A stretch of DNA of 64,000 nt from Odontesthes bonariensis (GCF_027942865.1 NC_134514.1:15609965-15673964); one strand, 5' to 3'; shown: positions 44,701-53,205, counted from the stretch's first letter. The notes: generated by a model from the letters alone, not told the origin. Numbers and translations: made by a program.

Positions 44701-46958
44701 TTACCCTTTTCAGTGGATGTGAAAGTCCTTTTATATGCATTAGTCACTTTAATGTGCTATACCAGTTAACAGCTTCCCCTTAGCATTTACCGGTACTGCT
44801 CTGTACAGATCATTGACCCTGCAATTATTGAATGAATAATTTTGCGTCTTACATTGAACATTGGCGAAAACCCCCAGGGAGTTCAAAATTATGAGCATTT
44901 GCCTCCAAAAGTAACATGTCTTCTTAAAATCTGTTTTCTGGCTTAGCTGAAACAGCGATAGCGATGCGAAAACAACCACAGGTCACTCAGAGTGCTTTGA
45001 CTGTCGGTGCTGATAGTTCCCAGTGGCTCGGAGGTCATTTTATGAGCCCCTTGTGGGACGCTGAGGCATTAATCTACAGATATTCATTTATATCAAAAGT
45101 CTGTACAGCAACTCTGTGGTTAATGTGGTTTTTCAAGTATATTCATACAGTAGAATATGAAATCTGCATATGAAACTACTTTGTCATAGCATTACATTTG
45201 TACACTTCCATGTTGTCTATCACTCCAGGTCTGAATGAGGAGCTTGTACAGTTGCTACTGATTCGTGATGAACTACACATGGAGCAAGACGCCATGCTGG
45301 TTGACATAGAGGACCTCACCAGGTGATGAGACACTTAACGGGGAAATTATTCTCTACATTGTTTTTAACACATAAGTTGTGGTAGAGGAAAAACAATCCT
45401 TCATTTACAGAATGAAATATGAAAAAGAACATTTATATTTTGGTCATTGTCATTGAAAAAGACATGAACTAATGCATGACTTCATCTTTCAACATTTTCC
45501 ATCCATATCACTGTCAGTTTCACAATGTGCAATATTAAAAGAAAATGTATTTATTTCATTTTTCATCATCGCCAAAAAAAAACAATTCATAGTCAGTTAT
45601 CAGATTTCTCACAGTTCCCCTGCAGCCACAAAAGTCTTTATATAAGTTTTCTCACATATCCAGTTGTTCTCTTGAAGACTCTTAAACAAAGAGTGTTCTC
45701 GAGTCAGTGGAGTTCCCCTTTGACAAACCATTCAGAATGGAGTAAAAATTACATTTGGTAGGGACTACTTGGAGCTGTGGATAGCATAGTCATAGTCATA
45801 GCAAAGTACAGTATCTGTGCTTCCAGAGTCCTGCGTTCTTCAGTTCAACACATTAAGCTGCCTTTTGATTGATGATGCGAGACAATTTATATGAGCTTGC
45901 AGATTGCAAATTTGCAGGCTCACCAGAACAGGTGTGTGCCCGACAGCAATCAGCAGTGTTGTTATTTGAATTGCCTGTCTTGAAAAACACTTACAAAAAA
46001 AAGCTCAAATTTTTACAAGCTTTTCTTGTATGTTTCTTTCTTGATGTTTTACATATTCAGACATTATCTCATTCAAACCCTAGCTGTTACAGAGGCTCTT
46101 TTTTCCTATTTGATTAGGACAATAGCCTGATGTCTCTCGCTTTTATTTGGGCTGAAACTCTGACGGTCTCACACGAGAAACATACTATGGTTGATTTTGA
46201 TCCAGATCCAGAGCACTTATTTTTGTCATACCAAGGTTCTGTTGTTTGGTCCAGGTGGTGCTCAGGTATAGACTGAGGGATGTCACACACTGTAATTTTT
46301 TCAGGAGTCCCCTCCTGAATGACTGTGCTCCTGTAATAAAGCTTCAAACCTCTAACACTTGTACTTTTCTTTAACTGTGATCCCTGTGATAAGTTGCCAC
46401 AAAAGTTGTATTATTCTCAGGTCTCAGTTTGTAACAAATTGAGCATTTCCTTTTAGAGCCTCCACTAAATGTGACATTTTTAAGAATAATGCTGTACATA
46501 TAATTAACTATGGTCAAGGTAACTTGCAATAACTCTATCTCTCTAATCTCACTTATTACAATTGACTGTTTTAATTATGTATTCTTTCCTTAATTCAATA
46601 TTTTTAGCAGTATAGAACTGGTGAACAAACCCATTTATCATGTCCCAGTTATGTGCGATATAAATCTGGGACATATGGGGTCATGAGAACATCGGAATGA
46701 CTCCCATGAGTAGGCATTTGTACCTAAATAAATCTGTGCCTTTGATTTGTTTTTAGAGTTTTACACAAAAGAAGTCCGTAGCACATTAATTGTGAGCTTT
46801 TTTTTGGTAGGGACGGTTATTGGCTATTTTCTTGAGATTTCTTGACTATAAGAGAAATAAGAAATTTGAATGACAGGGTCTTTTTTTCCACTATTCTCAT
46901 TTCCAGGCATGCCGAGAGCCAGCAGAAACACTTGGCTGAGAAGACCCTATCCAAATAA
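5760..46958 (+). CDS. schip1: schip1 gene (schwannomin-interacting protein 1), whole locus
   Basis: SCHIP1 binds schwannomin/merlin (NF2). As IQCJ-SCHIP1 in mammals it is a cytoskeletal protein of axon initial segments and nodes of Ranvier that binds ankyrin-G. Coding exons: 6360-6368, 8996-9784, 37749-37867, 39192-39309, 39900-40097, 44467-44590, 45229-45322 and 46907-46958. All have GT-AG borders, keep phase throughout, and total 1503 nt (500 residues). The N-terminal exon is acidic and low-complexity, with a Gly run. The C-terminal half is the SCHIP-1 domain, with motifs such as [30 protein letters not shown] and [20 protein letters not shown], the last being coiled-coil-like. The match to vertebrate SCHIP1 is near identity in that half. 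Alternative first exons are listed separately. An upstream IQCJ part, if present, would lie outside the window. Confidence 0.95.
6360..6368 (+). CDS. schip1: schip1 candidate first coding exon (MMT)
   Basis: ATG ATG ACA is followed immediately by gtgagt, a near-consensus donor, in phase 0. The next exon begins GAT TAT CGG, so the join reads [13 protein letters not shown] without a frame break. The exon sits at the 3' end of a CpG-enriched leader. In human SCHIP1 the [10 protein letters not shown] exon is also preceded by a short alternative first exon, but with a different peptide, so this start rests on splice logic rather than homology. Confidence 0.5.
7353..7364 (+). CDS. schip1: schip1 second candidate first exon (MSTS)
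   Basis: ATG AGC ACC TCG is followed by gtaagg, a strong donor in phase 0, and would join the 8996 exon as MSTS-DYREDG. Two upstream ATGs precede it. One (7315) opens a 13-codon frame whose TGA overlaps this ATG (ATGA). The other (7293) is in the same frame but stops at 7326-7328. It could be an alternative promoter about 1 kb downstream of the MMT exon, or a chance donor; the sequence alone does not decide. Confidence 0.35.
8996..9784 (+). CDS. schip1: schip1 large N-terminal exon
   Basis: This 263-codon exon lies between ttgttacag and gtgagt, in phase 0 at both ends. It begins [20 protein letters not shown], a signature shared with mammalian SCHIP1. It then has Ser-rich and acidic segments, two near-copies of an [16 protein letters not shown] motif, [19 protein letters not shown], a tract of 13 glycines (about 9560-9597), and ends [20 protein letters not shown]. 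The EWE and MDW-ALE-HLAGLQ-REQ motifs match the mammalian exon; the linkers between them diverge freely. Confidence 0.95.
11362..11886. mobile_element. TAA-flanked MITE with 37-bp perfect inverted ends
   Basis: This 525-bp element begins ggtgctgtttacacataccc and ends with the exact inverse. The termini are identical for about 37 bp, including the cccgggtattttgataaacg stretch. It is flanked by TAA at 11359-11361 and 11887-11889. A 3-bp TWA/TAA duplication is typical of PIF/Harbinger elements, so that superfamily is the best guess. It has no transposase reading frame and an AT-rich interior. Confidence 0.7.
14695..14760. repeat. (GT)n microsatellite
   Basis: This is an uninterrupted run of about 33 GT dinucleotides in schip1 intron 2. 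It creates long artificial poly-Cys-Val and poly-His-Thr reading frames on both strands, which should not be annotated as genes. It is expected to vary in length between individuals. Confidence 0.97.
16940..16955 (-). promoter_or_regulatory. CTCF-like motif
   Basis: On the minus strand the sequence reads GCCACTAGGGGGCA, close to the vertebrate CTCF core CCASYAGRKGGC. Single motif matches are common by chance, so binding is a prediction. Confidence 0.35.
21846..21858 (+). promoter_or_regulatory. CTCF-like motif
   Basis: CACTAGATGGCAG on the plus strand matches most of the CTCF core. It lies in schip1 intron 2, opposite in orientation to the motif near 16941. Confidence 0.3.
23500..23622 (-). 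mobile_element. Degraded tRNA-derived SINE
   Basis: On the minus strand the copy begins ggctgtagcaaaggaagtag. It has a B-box-like ttggtttgatcacaaa, followed by ccagtccccatgtggaagta. This resembles the common fish SINE layout of a GTGGCT...GGTAGAG head, GGTTCGATCC box, then TCCAGTC...ATGTCGAAGT. Several substitutions separate it from an intact head, so it is an old copy. Confidence 0.5.
24431..24974 (+). promoter_or_regulatory. schip1: Promoter and 5'UTR region of the short schip1 isoform
   Basis: A pyrimidine-rich, locally GC-richer block (ctcc/ctctct runs at 24450-24710) leads into the conserved short first exon at 24975. No good TATA box was identified. A minimal upstream frame, ATG CTG TGA at 24963-24971, stops three bases before the main ATG. 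Confidence 0.5.
24975..25004 (+). CDS. schip1: schip1 short-isoform first exon ([10 protein letters not shown])
   Basis: Ten codons, [10 protein letters not shown], end at a gtagtc donor in phase 0 and join the 37749 exon to give [18 protein letters not shown]. The peptide is essentially the N-terminus I recall for the mammalian short SCHIP1 isoform (MVHQ-NCSYQ), so this is a conserved alternative promoter rather than a chance frame. The isoform would have 244 residues. It lacks the acidic and Gly-rich N-terminal exon and keeps the whole SCHIP-1 domain. Confidence 0.9.
25005..32197 (+). other. schip1 intron 2, middle part
   Basis: No exon, RNA gene or well-delimited transposon was recognised. 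There is a short GT run near 28949-28972 and AT-rich sequence. Open frames here are short and lack protein-like composition. Confidence 0.65.
32198..32293 (+). CDS. schip1: Candidate third alternative first exon of schip1
   Basis: An open segment from ATG 32198, or from the second in-frame ATG 32219 (context aaaATGg), ends [12 protein letters not shown] before gtacca, a modest donor in phase 0. It would join the 37749 exon as [17 protein letters not shown]. The peptide is acidic, compact and protein-like, and the 500 bp upstream are locally GC-richer. It has no homologue I can name with certainty. The position, phase and the known habit of SCHIP1 to use several internal promoters support it. 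Confidence 0.5.
34552..34565 (+). promoter_or_regulatory. CTCF-like motif
   Basis: CCACTAGGTGTCAG on the plus strand matches the CTCF core at nearly every position. It lies in schip1 intron 2, oriented toward il12a. Confidence 0.35.
37356..37368 (-). promoter_or_regulatory. CTCF-like motif
   Basis: On the minus strand the sequence reads CCAGCAGGTGGTG. It is a partial match to the CTCF core, about 380 bp upstream of the first constitutive schip1 exon. Confidence 0.3.
37749..37867 (+). CDS. schip1: schip1 first exon common to all isoforms
   Basis: The acceptor ccttttacag precedes [20 protein letters not shown], and the exon ends GKPSLSS plus two bases of Arg before gtgaga (phase 2). It is near-identical to the mammalian SCHIP1 exon. 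All alternative first exons end in phase 0 and can splice to it. Confidence 0.97.
39192..39309 (+). CDS. schip1: schip1 coding exon ([14 protein letters not shown])
   Basis: It enters in phase 2 after tgccctgcag-type sequence and encodes [20 protein letters not shown], then an acidic [10 protein letters not shown] segment and [10 protein letters not shown], and leaves in phase 0 at gtatgc. The Ser/Asp-rich stretch looks like casein kinase 2 substrate sequence; this class of phosphorylation regulates ankyrin-G binding in the mammalian protein. Confidence 0.97.
39900..40097 (+). CDS. schip1: schip1 coding exon ([16 protein letters not shown])
   Basis: Sixty-six codons in phase 0 at both ends, after ctccctcag and before gttagt. 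The product starts [20 protein letters not shown], continues [20 protein letters not shown] (a basic, helical segment) and ends RKKSPVADL. It is highly conserved with mammals. Confidence 0.97.
42034..42097 (+). promoter_or_regulatory. Paired IRF/ISRE-like motifs in schip1 intron 5
   Basis: GAACTGAAACT (42034-42044) resembles an ISRE. GAAAGTGAAAGA (42086-42097) matches the IRF element GAAANNGAAA exactly. They lie 43 bp apart in a locally GC-richer segment about 7.9 kb upstream of il12a. This is motif evidence only. Confidence 0.35.
42990..43530 (-). mobile_element. L2-like LINE endonuclease fragment, decayed
   Basis: Read on the minus strand, the translation around 43350 gives [20 protein letters not shown] followed by ELGEFT. 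This is the start of the apurinic endonuclease domain in L2/CR1-type LINEs (LPSI-ANVRSL-NKIDEL). About 250 bp further on, in a shifted frame near 43060-43110, comes [20 protein letters not shown], the later endonuclease block. The Gly-Asp-Phe-Asn motif expected just after it is destroyed. Frameshifts and lost motifs mark it as a fossil. No reverse transcriptase part was seen. Confidence 0.65.
44467..44590 (+). CDS. schip1: schip1 coding exon ([15 protein letters not shown])
   Basis: It enters in phase 0 after cccatcag. It encodes [20 protein letters not shown] and then [18 protein letters not shown], and leaves in phase 1 at gtgagt. It forms the first half of the C-terminal helical region and is near-identical to mammalian SCHIP1. 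Confidence 0.97.
45229..45322 (+). CDS. schip1: schip1 coding exon ([15 protein letters not shown])
   Basis: It enters in phase 1 after cactccag, encodes [20 protein letters not shown] followed by [10 protein letters not shown], and leaves in phase 2 at gtgatg. The regular leucine spacing fits the predicted leucine zipper through which SCHIP1 self-associates. Confidence 0.97.
46907..46958 (+). CDS. schip1: schip1 last coding exon
   Basis: After atttccag this exon encodes [16 protein letters not shown] and stops at TAA 46956-46958. The mammalian protein ends in the same pattern ([11 protein letters not shown]) with a different last few residues. Confidence 0.95.
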
Positions 46959-47815
46959 GATGCCCATCACCGTCCACTCTGCCTGCCTCTGCCAAGCTTA
47001 ACCCCTCCTCCAAACCAAACTGTTCCCCTCCACCCATTCCACCTCTGCCCTGTGTCGATCCAAATCCTTCCCGCTTGTCCTAAGTATTTTGCTCCTCGCT
47101 GTTTTCCTGTTTTCCCGTCTTTACCCTCTTGTCCAACTCACTGACTTCAGTGGTAGCAGCCGCACAGAGGAAAGCCACCCTCTTTCATCTGCTTCTCCCA
47201 GCGCTGAGGATGGAGTAGCACTTCCTGCTTCCTGGGAGAAGAGGAAACTGATTGTGTGTTGTCATGGATTCTGTCCCCAGCTTCCTGTGCAGTGATCGGC
47301 CTTGCTTTGCTATTGTTTCTTTTTAACTTTCTACCTTCGCCACTAAATTGTAACTGTTCAAATGCAAAAATTGTGGGGAAAAAAATAAAATAATAGTGAA
47401 ATTTAGTAGAAAGTCCGTCAAGAGAAAAAAAAGAAACAACAGTGCTTAAAAAAACAATGGAAAACTAACTTCTTCAGACCATTTTAAGTTGGACAGTAAT
47501 TTCAAAGTATCTCAAAGTCGACCCGTTTTTATTCTGCACAAATGGTAGTTTTCAACTGAGAAATGTTTATTTGAAGGTGCTAAAAGAGTGTAAAGGAAAC
47601 ATGCCTGCCTTGTAGTGGAGTTGTAGATTTTGGTAATACGTTCACTCTAATTGCTCTTCAACATTTTGTGAATGTTGATTTTCTGACACGAGTCATTTTA
47701 AATGAATAAATGTGTTAATATTGTTTTCATCCTATTGTATTCAGATACTTTATTTGAGGGAAAAAATGTTTATGTACAGACATGTAAGATAAAGAATAAA
47801 CTTTGTTTCATAAAT
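46959..47815 (+). other. schip1: schip1 3'UTR with two poly(A) signals
   Basis: An AATAAA occurs at 47384-47389 and another at 47795-47800, the latter followed by a T/GT-rich stretch. The second is the likelier main site; the first could give a shorter transcript. Confidence 0.7.
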
Positions 47816-49870
47816 GTTGGTTTTCATCGTCCAGTTTGTACAGACGCACAGTGCCACATGTGAGAGGCAGCCTCCTCTTTCTAATACGTTAAAAAAGTGT
47901 GCTGATTGTAACCTCAGTGAGAATGTCAAGGCATTATGGAGTATGACTCAGCTCCTGCTGTTTCGGTCTTGCCTCATCATCTCATTCTCTCTCATTCTCA
48001 CTGGGGTTGATTTGCTGCTCTTAGAGGCACCACAAATCAATTTGGGCAACCCCTTTAAAACAAAGTCCCAATCAGGAATTTTTCTTTGAAAAATGACAGC
48101 TTGTGTACTTAAAGTCACTTCTGGTGAGGGGGGGGGGGGATACACTGAAATTCGAGTCTGAATTACTTGGAGGTTCGGTGATGAGTGCTATGTTTCTGGT
48201 GAGTAATATACCTGAGCATATAGTGCACTTAGAAAGTGATGGCGAGTTTCAGTTTTCAGTAGTTCTGTGATGAAGGCAGAGAAAGGCCAGGAAACTCCTG
48301 CAGCCACAGACTCACAACAGCAGAGTTTCAGAGAATGCACTTCCTTTCAAAAGTGTGTAAAATACAACAAACAAAGCGGTTCAAGCAGGAAGTGAAGTCA
48401 TGCTTTCATGAGGGTATCCATATTAACAAGGTTGTTTCATAATGAGTCTTGTGCATTCCTTAGATACTGATTAGCAAACTGAAATTGAAAGTTGATGTCT
48501 TGTGAAATAGAAAACCATCTGCTTGGATGGAATAAATAATAAGAAGAAAATGCTCTTCCCTTTTAGCATTAAAGCCATAATGTGTAATATTTCACGTTGT
48601 CTATTAACAAATTTGAGTCTTATCATTCACAAGTATTACCTCAATCGTTATTAATTACCTCCATCACAAAAGTGCAGTGTTCTTATATTCTTTATATTCA
48701 GCATGCGAATGTACATAAGAGTGTTACACCCCAATGGATGTCGCCATGTTTCTCCGCCATTTTTAAACTACGGGATTTGTAGAAGGACATGTCATCAGCT
48801 TCGCATTTTCCGTTTACACATTGGAAACGGAAAATGCGAAGCTGATGACATGTCCTTCTACAAATCCCGTAGTTTTAAAATGGCGGAGCGACATGGAGAC
48901 ATTCATTGTCCGTGAAATATTACACATTATAGCTTTAAGAGATACTCTTTGTATTAGTCTCTCATTATAAAGCCATTTAGGGCTGTTTTTCTTTCTGAAG
49001 CACTTGTTGACTTCTGTGGCTGATTTTGTCATCTTTGTGTGAAAACAAAACAGCCACAAACCAATCGACCATTCATCCTATAGGCAGAGGATTTTTCTTG
49101 TTGTTTTTTTTATACTCCTCAACCGTTGACGTTGGAAACGTTGACTGGGCCTTGACGCCGTGGGTCAGGGACAGATGATGCAGACGTAGTCAGACAGGAG
49201 GACAGATCTGACAGAAGAGGCCCACATACACTGGCTCGTCCCCCGATGAGCCTGTAATTTACCGCAACTGCCCCAGTTTAATGCCATCATGATTCATTTT
49301 CATTTACTTCTGTCTAACTCCTCTCCGCAGCGTGAGAAACACTTTCGAGATCTGAACGCATTAGTTTGGGAGAAACTGTGACATGTAGGTTGCGTGCTAC
49401 ACGTTGAGATAGGTTGTGGTTAAAGAGTGAGAAATTGTGTATGAAAATTCCCTTTTAATAAGTCATGTGCTATGATCCAAGTTTTGCGGCAGGAGTTGGG
49501 CAACTGGCTTCCATCTGACCATTGTTTATAATCTGCACCATTTAGCTGCAACCTGCAAATCTGCTATTTTCTGACTGGGCAGTCCAACAAATAAAAGACG
49601 GTGTCAGTAATTGTAGGCCTACTCATCAATAGAAACGTCTGTATAGCATACAGAGTAATCCAAGCCTACATAAATGTAATTTCAAATAACATCTACCTCA
49701 TTATGACTTTACTCTTTTTTCTTTATACCGCAATTGCCTCATTCAAAATATCAAGCAATAATCAGGACTTCCCTAATTTCTCTCTTTCTTTGTTTTTTTT
49801 TCTTTTTTTTCTGGAAGATCAAGGAAATTACATATGACGTTTTAGTTTTAGTTTTCTAGTAGCTCCCTGC
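47816..49870. other. Intergenic spacer between schip1 and il12a
   Basis: This region of about 2 kb contains a poly-G run near 48129-48139 and the hairpin-bearing MITE at 48569-48938. I saw no gene. Confidence 0.7.
48569..48938. mobile_element. TTAA-flanked MITE containing a large nested hairpin
   Basis: The element lies between two TTAA tetranucleotides. Its termini are inverted repeats: TTAAAGCCATAATGTGTAAT at the left, and the inverse with one change at the right, extending to about 28 bp. A TTAA target is typical of piggyBac-type transposition. In its middle, arms at 48753-48815 and 48825-48887 are near-perfect inverse copies around a 9-nt loop. Confidence 0.75.
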
Positions 49871-49877
49871 AGAGGGA

Positions 49878-49887
49878 GGGAATCTCC
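49878..49887 (+). promoter_or_regulatory. il12a: NF-kB site of il12a promoter
   Basis: GGGAATCTCC fits the kB consensus GGGRNWYYCC at all ten positions and lies 15 bp before the TATA box. Rel/NF-kB control of the p35 promoter is established in mammals. Confidence 0.65.
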
Positions 49888-49902
49888 CCTGAATACATAC
49901 TG

Positions 49903-49908
49903 TATAAA
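49903..49908 (+). promoter_or_regulatory. il12a: TATA box of il12a
   Basis: TATAAA in tgtataaatcc lies 78 bp before the il12a ATG. Transcription should start near 49930-49938, giving a leader of about 50 nt that contains no upstream ATG. Confidence 0.7.
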
Positions 49909-49985
49909 TCCATGAGATAAGGAGACAGCGGCACAGTGTGAGTGACTTACCAGGCTGCATCAAAGCTCTCTATCGGATCAGAAAC

Positions 49986-50004
49986 ATGACAAACGTTCAT
50001 TTCT
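49986..50004 (+). CDS. il12a: il12a exon 1
   Basis: It encodes MTNVHF plus one base of Tyr and ends at gtaagt (phase 1). The ATG is the first one after the predicted start site. Confidence 0.88.
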
Positions 50005-51578
50005 GTAAGTCGGATAACCCGCAATGTTGACCGAATTTACCGGATGGGCACCTGTGTTATTATTTTACATGCTGTGTATTTGCGTTTATCATGCAAGCTG
50101 GACATCAGATTGTTTGTGTAGAGTTTAGGTATTGTGTTAATGGTTGGGATTTTCTTGCCTTGCAGACTTCGCCAGCTGTGTGCTGCTGCTCACTTTGAGC
50201 TGCCGCGCGTCCACAGGACTGCCGGTGCACCCTGCGAGCGCAGACAGCAGTGCGCCGTGCGCAGGGCTCTTCAAGGGACTCCTGTTGAATATCACGGAAC
50301 TTCTCAAAAGCGTGAGTAACCGTTGATACTTTATCTTGTTTTATGTTTCTCACACCTCTGTTGTTTATCAGTAATTAATGGCATTGCTTTCTGTGACAGG
50401 AGGATTTGTGCCACGGCATGGTCGCATCCAGCGAATCAGTGGTGCGAAGCGAGGAAACAGTTCAAGCCTGCGCACCCATTCTGACCCAGGTGGCTCTTGT
50501 TGATTTATTAGTTATATAAATGAAATCCTCCAATTGATCAAAGGATCAAATTATTATTAAAGTTCATACTTGAATTCTATTAACTTTCTTTGAATATAAG
50601 AGAGGGAAAAAAAAGCTAAAATGGTCAAGATTATTTTCCAAGAGCTTTAACCCATAAACTGTAGTCTGTATTCACCAGCTTTACTTGGTCAAACTATTTT
50701 ACTGATTTCTGTATAGTCCTGAGATGCATGGTGTTGACCAGAAAAATGAATCAATCAACAAAGCTCTTATGTTTAAAATGTACTTTCCCCACAGAACTCT
50801 AGTTGCATGATGCAAAGAAAATCATCCTTCAATGAGGTATGCCTGTTGTTACAGTTTCATGTATTCCAAAACACATTCCTTTCATTTTCTTAGCTTTTAC
50901 ACAGACAAGTTTCTGATGTTTATTTTGTTTCCCTTGACAGAGTGAATGTTGGCAGAGCATCATGAAAGACTTGGCCTACTATGATGCTGCAATTCAGCAC
51001 TACCTCAAGTCCTCACTTTACCAGCCTGAGAAAGAAAATCCACTTCTGAGCCCAACTCTGAGAATAATACAGAACCTCTGGAAGGTGGGTTTATTTGGTC
51101 TACTCATGTGTGAGACTGGTAAAATTATTCTGAGAGAGAAACAAGTCATATTTAGAGAATCCCCAGGGAAATAACATTTTGAAGTTTCCTGACAAAATCT
51201 TCCTTGGTTTGCACAGAACTGCTCCCCGACGCTGGACGCAGAGAACTACTCCTCAGAGGTAGTTTTCTATTCCTTCTTTTGCGTTTGTTCCCTATTTACA
51301 CCTCTACTTTCAGTCCCTAAAGAGGACAACAGATATCAAAATATTGTTTTCAAATAGGAGGGAGAGTGTTTTTCTTCAGACAGACAAAAACTTTTGCCAC
51401 TGAACATGTTCACATCGTGTCCTCTGTTGTCTCTCAGGAGGATGCTGCCAACATGTGGAAAAATGACTCCTTCAAAAACCGTCAGAAGATGTGTAAGATG
51501 ATGAGAGGCTTCCATGTCCGTGCCATCACCATCAACCGAGCCATGGGCTACATCTCCTCAGGGGACCACAAGAAGTAA
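49986..51578 (+). CDS. il12a: il12a gene (interleukin-12 subunit alpha, p35)
   Basis: p35 is a secreted four-helix cytokine subunit. It pairs with p40 (IL-12) or EBI3 (IL-35) and drives Th1/IFN-gamma responses. Seven coding exons (49986-50004, 50166-50311, 50400-50489, 50795-50836, 50941-51084, 51217-51258, 51438-51578) total 624 nt, or 207 residues. The N-terminus MTNVHFYFASCVLLLTLSCR is a signal peptide. Family marks: the 14-codon exon NSSCMMQRKSSFNE aligns with human NGSCLASRKTSFMM, and the C-terminus FHVRAITINRAMGYI aligns with human FRIRAVTIDRVMSYL. Five Asn-X-Ser/Thr sequons are visible. Position next to schip1 matches the human locus. I see no defect. Confidence 0.95.
50166..50311 (+). 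CDS. il12a: il12a exon 2 (signal peptide and helix A start)
   Basis: From ccttgcag to gtgagt; phase 1 in, phase 0 out. It holds the hydrophobic core FASCVLLLTLSCRAS, a likely cleavage near ASTG, a Cys in SSAPCAGLF, and the sequon in LLLNITELL. Confidence 0.93.
50400..50489 (+). CDS. il12a: il12a exon 3
   Basis: Thirty codons beginning EDLCHGMVASSESV, after ctgtgacag, ending ACAPILTQ before gtggct. It has two cysteines, as expected for the p35 disulfide pattern. Confidence 0.92.
50795..50836 (+). CDS. il12a: il12a exon 4 (14 codons)
   Basis: NSSCMMQRKSSFNE lies between ccccacag and gtatgc. Same length and pattern (N-x-S-C...RK-SF) as the 42-nt mammalian exon. Confidence 0.93.
50941..51084 (+). 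CDS. il12a: il12a exon 5
   Basis: Forty-eight codons after cccttgacag, starting SECWQSIMKDLAYYDAAIQH and ending RIIQNLWK before gtgggt. It is amphipathic-helix-like, matching the central helices of p35. Confidence 0.93.
51217..51258 (+). CDS. il12a: il12a exon 6 (14 codons)
   Basis: NCSPTLDAENYSSE lies between ttgcacag and gtagtt, with two overlapping-type sequons (NCS, NYS). Its place matches the short mammalian exon before the last helix. Confidence 0.9.
51438..51578 (+). CDS. il12a: il12a exon 7 (helix D and stop)
   Basis: After gtctctcag it encodes EDAANMWKNDSFKNRQKMCK, then MMRGFHVRAITINRAMGYIS and a short basic tail, ending at TAA 51576-51578. It contains the conserved final helix. 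Confidence 0.94.
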   Translation, partial: EDAANMWKNDSFKNRQKMCKMMRGFHVRAITINRAMGYISSGDHKK

Positions 51579-51940
51579 ACATCCCAAAGTCTCATCACCA
51601 TCATCATTATTCTATTCAATATCACAATATCTCCATCGCTTAAAATGATCACAACTTACCAAGCCAAAACAACCATTCACTACCATCAAAACTAGCGACT
51701 GTGTGGTGCTGCACACTAAGCTGCAAAACTATTGATTCCAGCTTCTTGTCAGTAAGAGCTGAGGATCGGTAAAACTGCTGCAGGTTACCAAGGAGGCCAC
51801 GTTGGCTCAATTTATGAATGTATTCCAATATTTGGGGGGATGTATTTATTTATTTAAGATCTATTTATTTATTGGATGTATTTATTTGATGGCCTGTGAT
51901 GTTATTTATTGTTATTTATAATAAAGTATTTATATTCTCT
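51579..51940 (+). other. il12a: il12a 3'UTR with AU-rich element
   Basis: Eight ATTTA pentamers, several overlapping as TTATTTATT nonamers, lie at 51844-51919. They run straight into an AATAAA at 51920-51925. This class of element makes cytokine mRNAs unstable and inducible. Confidence 0.85.
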
Positions 51941-53200
51941 TGACCTGAAGTTGAATTTTCTTTCTCTGTGAAAGTGTAACCGATGATACTTAGAAATCTC
52001 GTTCCCAAAAAGTTGAAATATGAACTGAAGAAAGACAATGCAGTAAACCCTTTATTTGATGTAAAAAAAAAAAAAATGGAAGAAAAAAAGACATGAATGA
52101 TAAACATCAGTAATTTTTTTTATTATAAACAGGGCCCCTTAGAACCCTCTGAGGCTGACTGCTTCAGAAGTAAAGATAGTGTGTGAAAGACTATCTGGAA
52201 AGTATGATAAATCAGTAGTTTAATATAGAATTGCAAAAACTTTAGGATTTCATCATTTACAGCACGCTGAGGTTCAAATATTCAGAGAATCTTAAGAAAT
52301 CTCTTAGATCACGCAAGGAACGTGAACGTATGTGGGTGTATTATAACACGTCACAAGTCACTCGCTCATCTTTGTAGGCACCATTAATGGTAATCAAAAA
52401 AGGTTTTAGAGCAACATGTGCTGTCATCCAGATGTACTGTTTTTTCTTTTTTTCAGGAAAAGCCTTGCTTATTTCAGCACAACAATCCCAAAATCCCACT
52501 CTCCTCATACTGTACTATTTTACAGCAGTATGTGGCTTCAGGAAAACGGTCAGTGTTTGACTGGCCTGCCTGCAGTCCAAACCTGTCATCAGCTAAAAAC
52601 ATTTGGAGTATTATGAAAAGAAAAGTATAATACCATACCAAAGGATGGCCTACATTGTTGAGCCGCTGATGTCCTATATCGAGTTAAAATGGGAAAACAG
52701 TTCATTTTCAAAACTACAACTGGGCTTTCAAATTCACAAAAGCTTATTGAGTTTTCTTAAAAGCGGGGGTATCCTAGCACTGATAAACACACTCAACGTT
52801 TCACGTGACGAAGCATTAAATTCAAAATAAGTTTACAGCTATGACAAAGGAAATACAAATGTCTCAGTTTTAACACTTACTGTATAGTCTCAAAGAATAA
52901 GGGAGGTCTGAAGCTTACTGATTCTTTATGCAGCCCAAACAGACAAATTATTAAATGGTGTGCAAACCCTGCCGACTATACACACTATGTGCACCAGTGT
53001 GTGAATGGTGTGGACCCACCATCCGAAATACCACACTCCTAACATGATCTGAGACAAATGAAAATATATATCCTCTCCGACATGTCCTGAAAATGAGGAT
53101 ATGCGGAGAATCCTGCATTTATTAGGGTTGTAATCATTTAAAAAAAAAAAAAAACATTTGTAAAGAATCGATTAAAAAAGACACATCCAGGAGATATTAT
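51941..53200. other. Spacer between convergent il12a and the FIIND-death domain gene
   Basis: It contains a Tc1-type transposase fossil (52380-52640) and several poly-A/T runs (52061-52075, 53139-53155). No gene was recognised. Confidence 0.6.
52380..52640 (+). pseudogene. Tc1/mariner transposase fossil, C-terminal part
   Basis: The frame at 52418-52630 reads CLFQHNNPKIPLSS, then VFDWPACSPNLSSAKNIWSI and MKRKV. This is the last third of a Tc1-like DDE transposase, whose usual motifs are FQQDNAP-H and LDWPA-SPDLNPIENIW--MKRK. The second catalytic Asp (QDN) is now His and SPDLNPIEN is eroded to SPNLSSAKN. The rest of the gene is missing, so this copy is dead. Confidence 0.75.
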
Positions 53201-53205
53201 ATATT

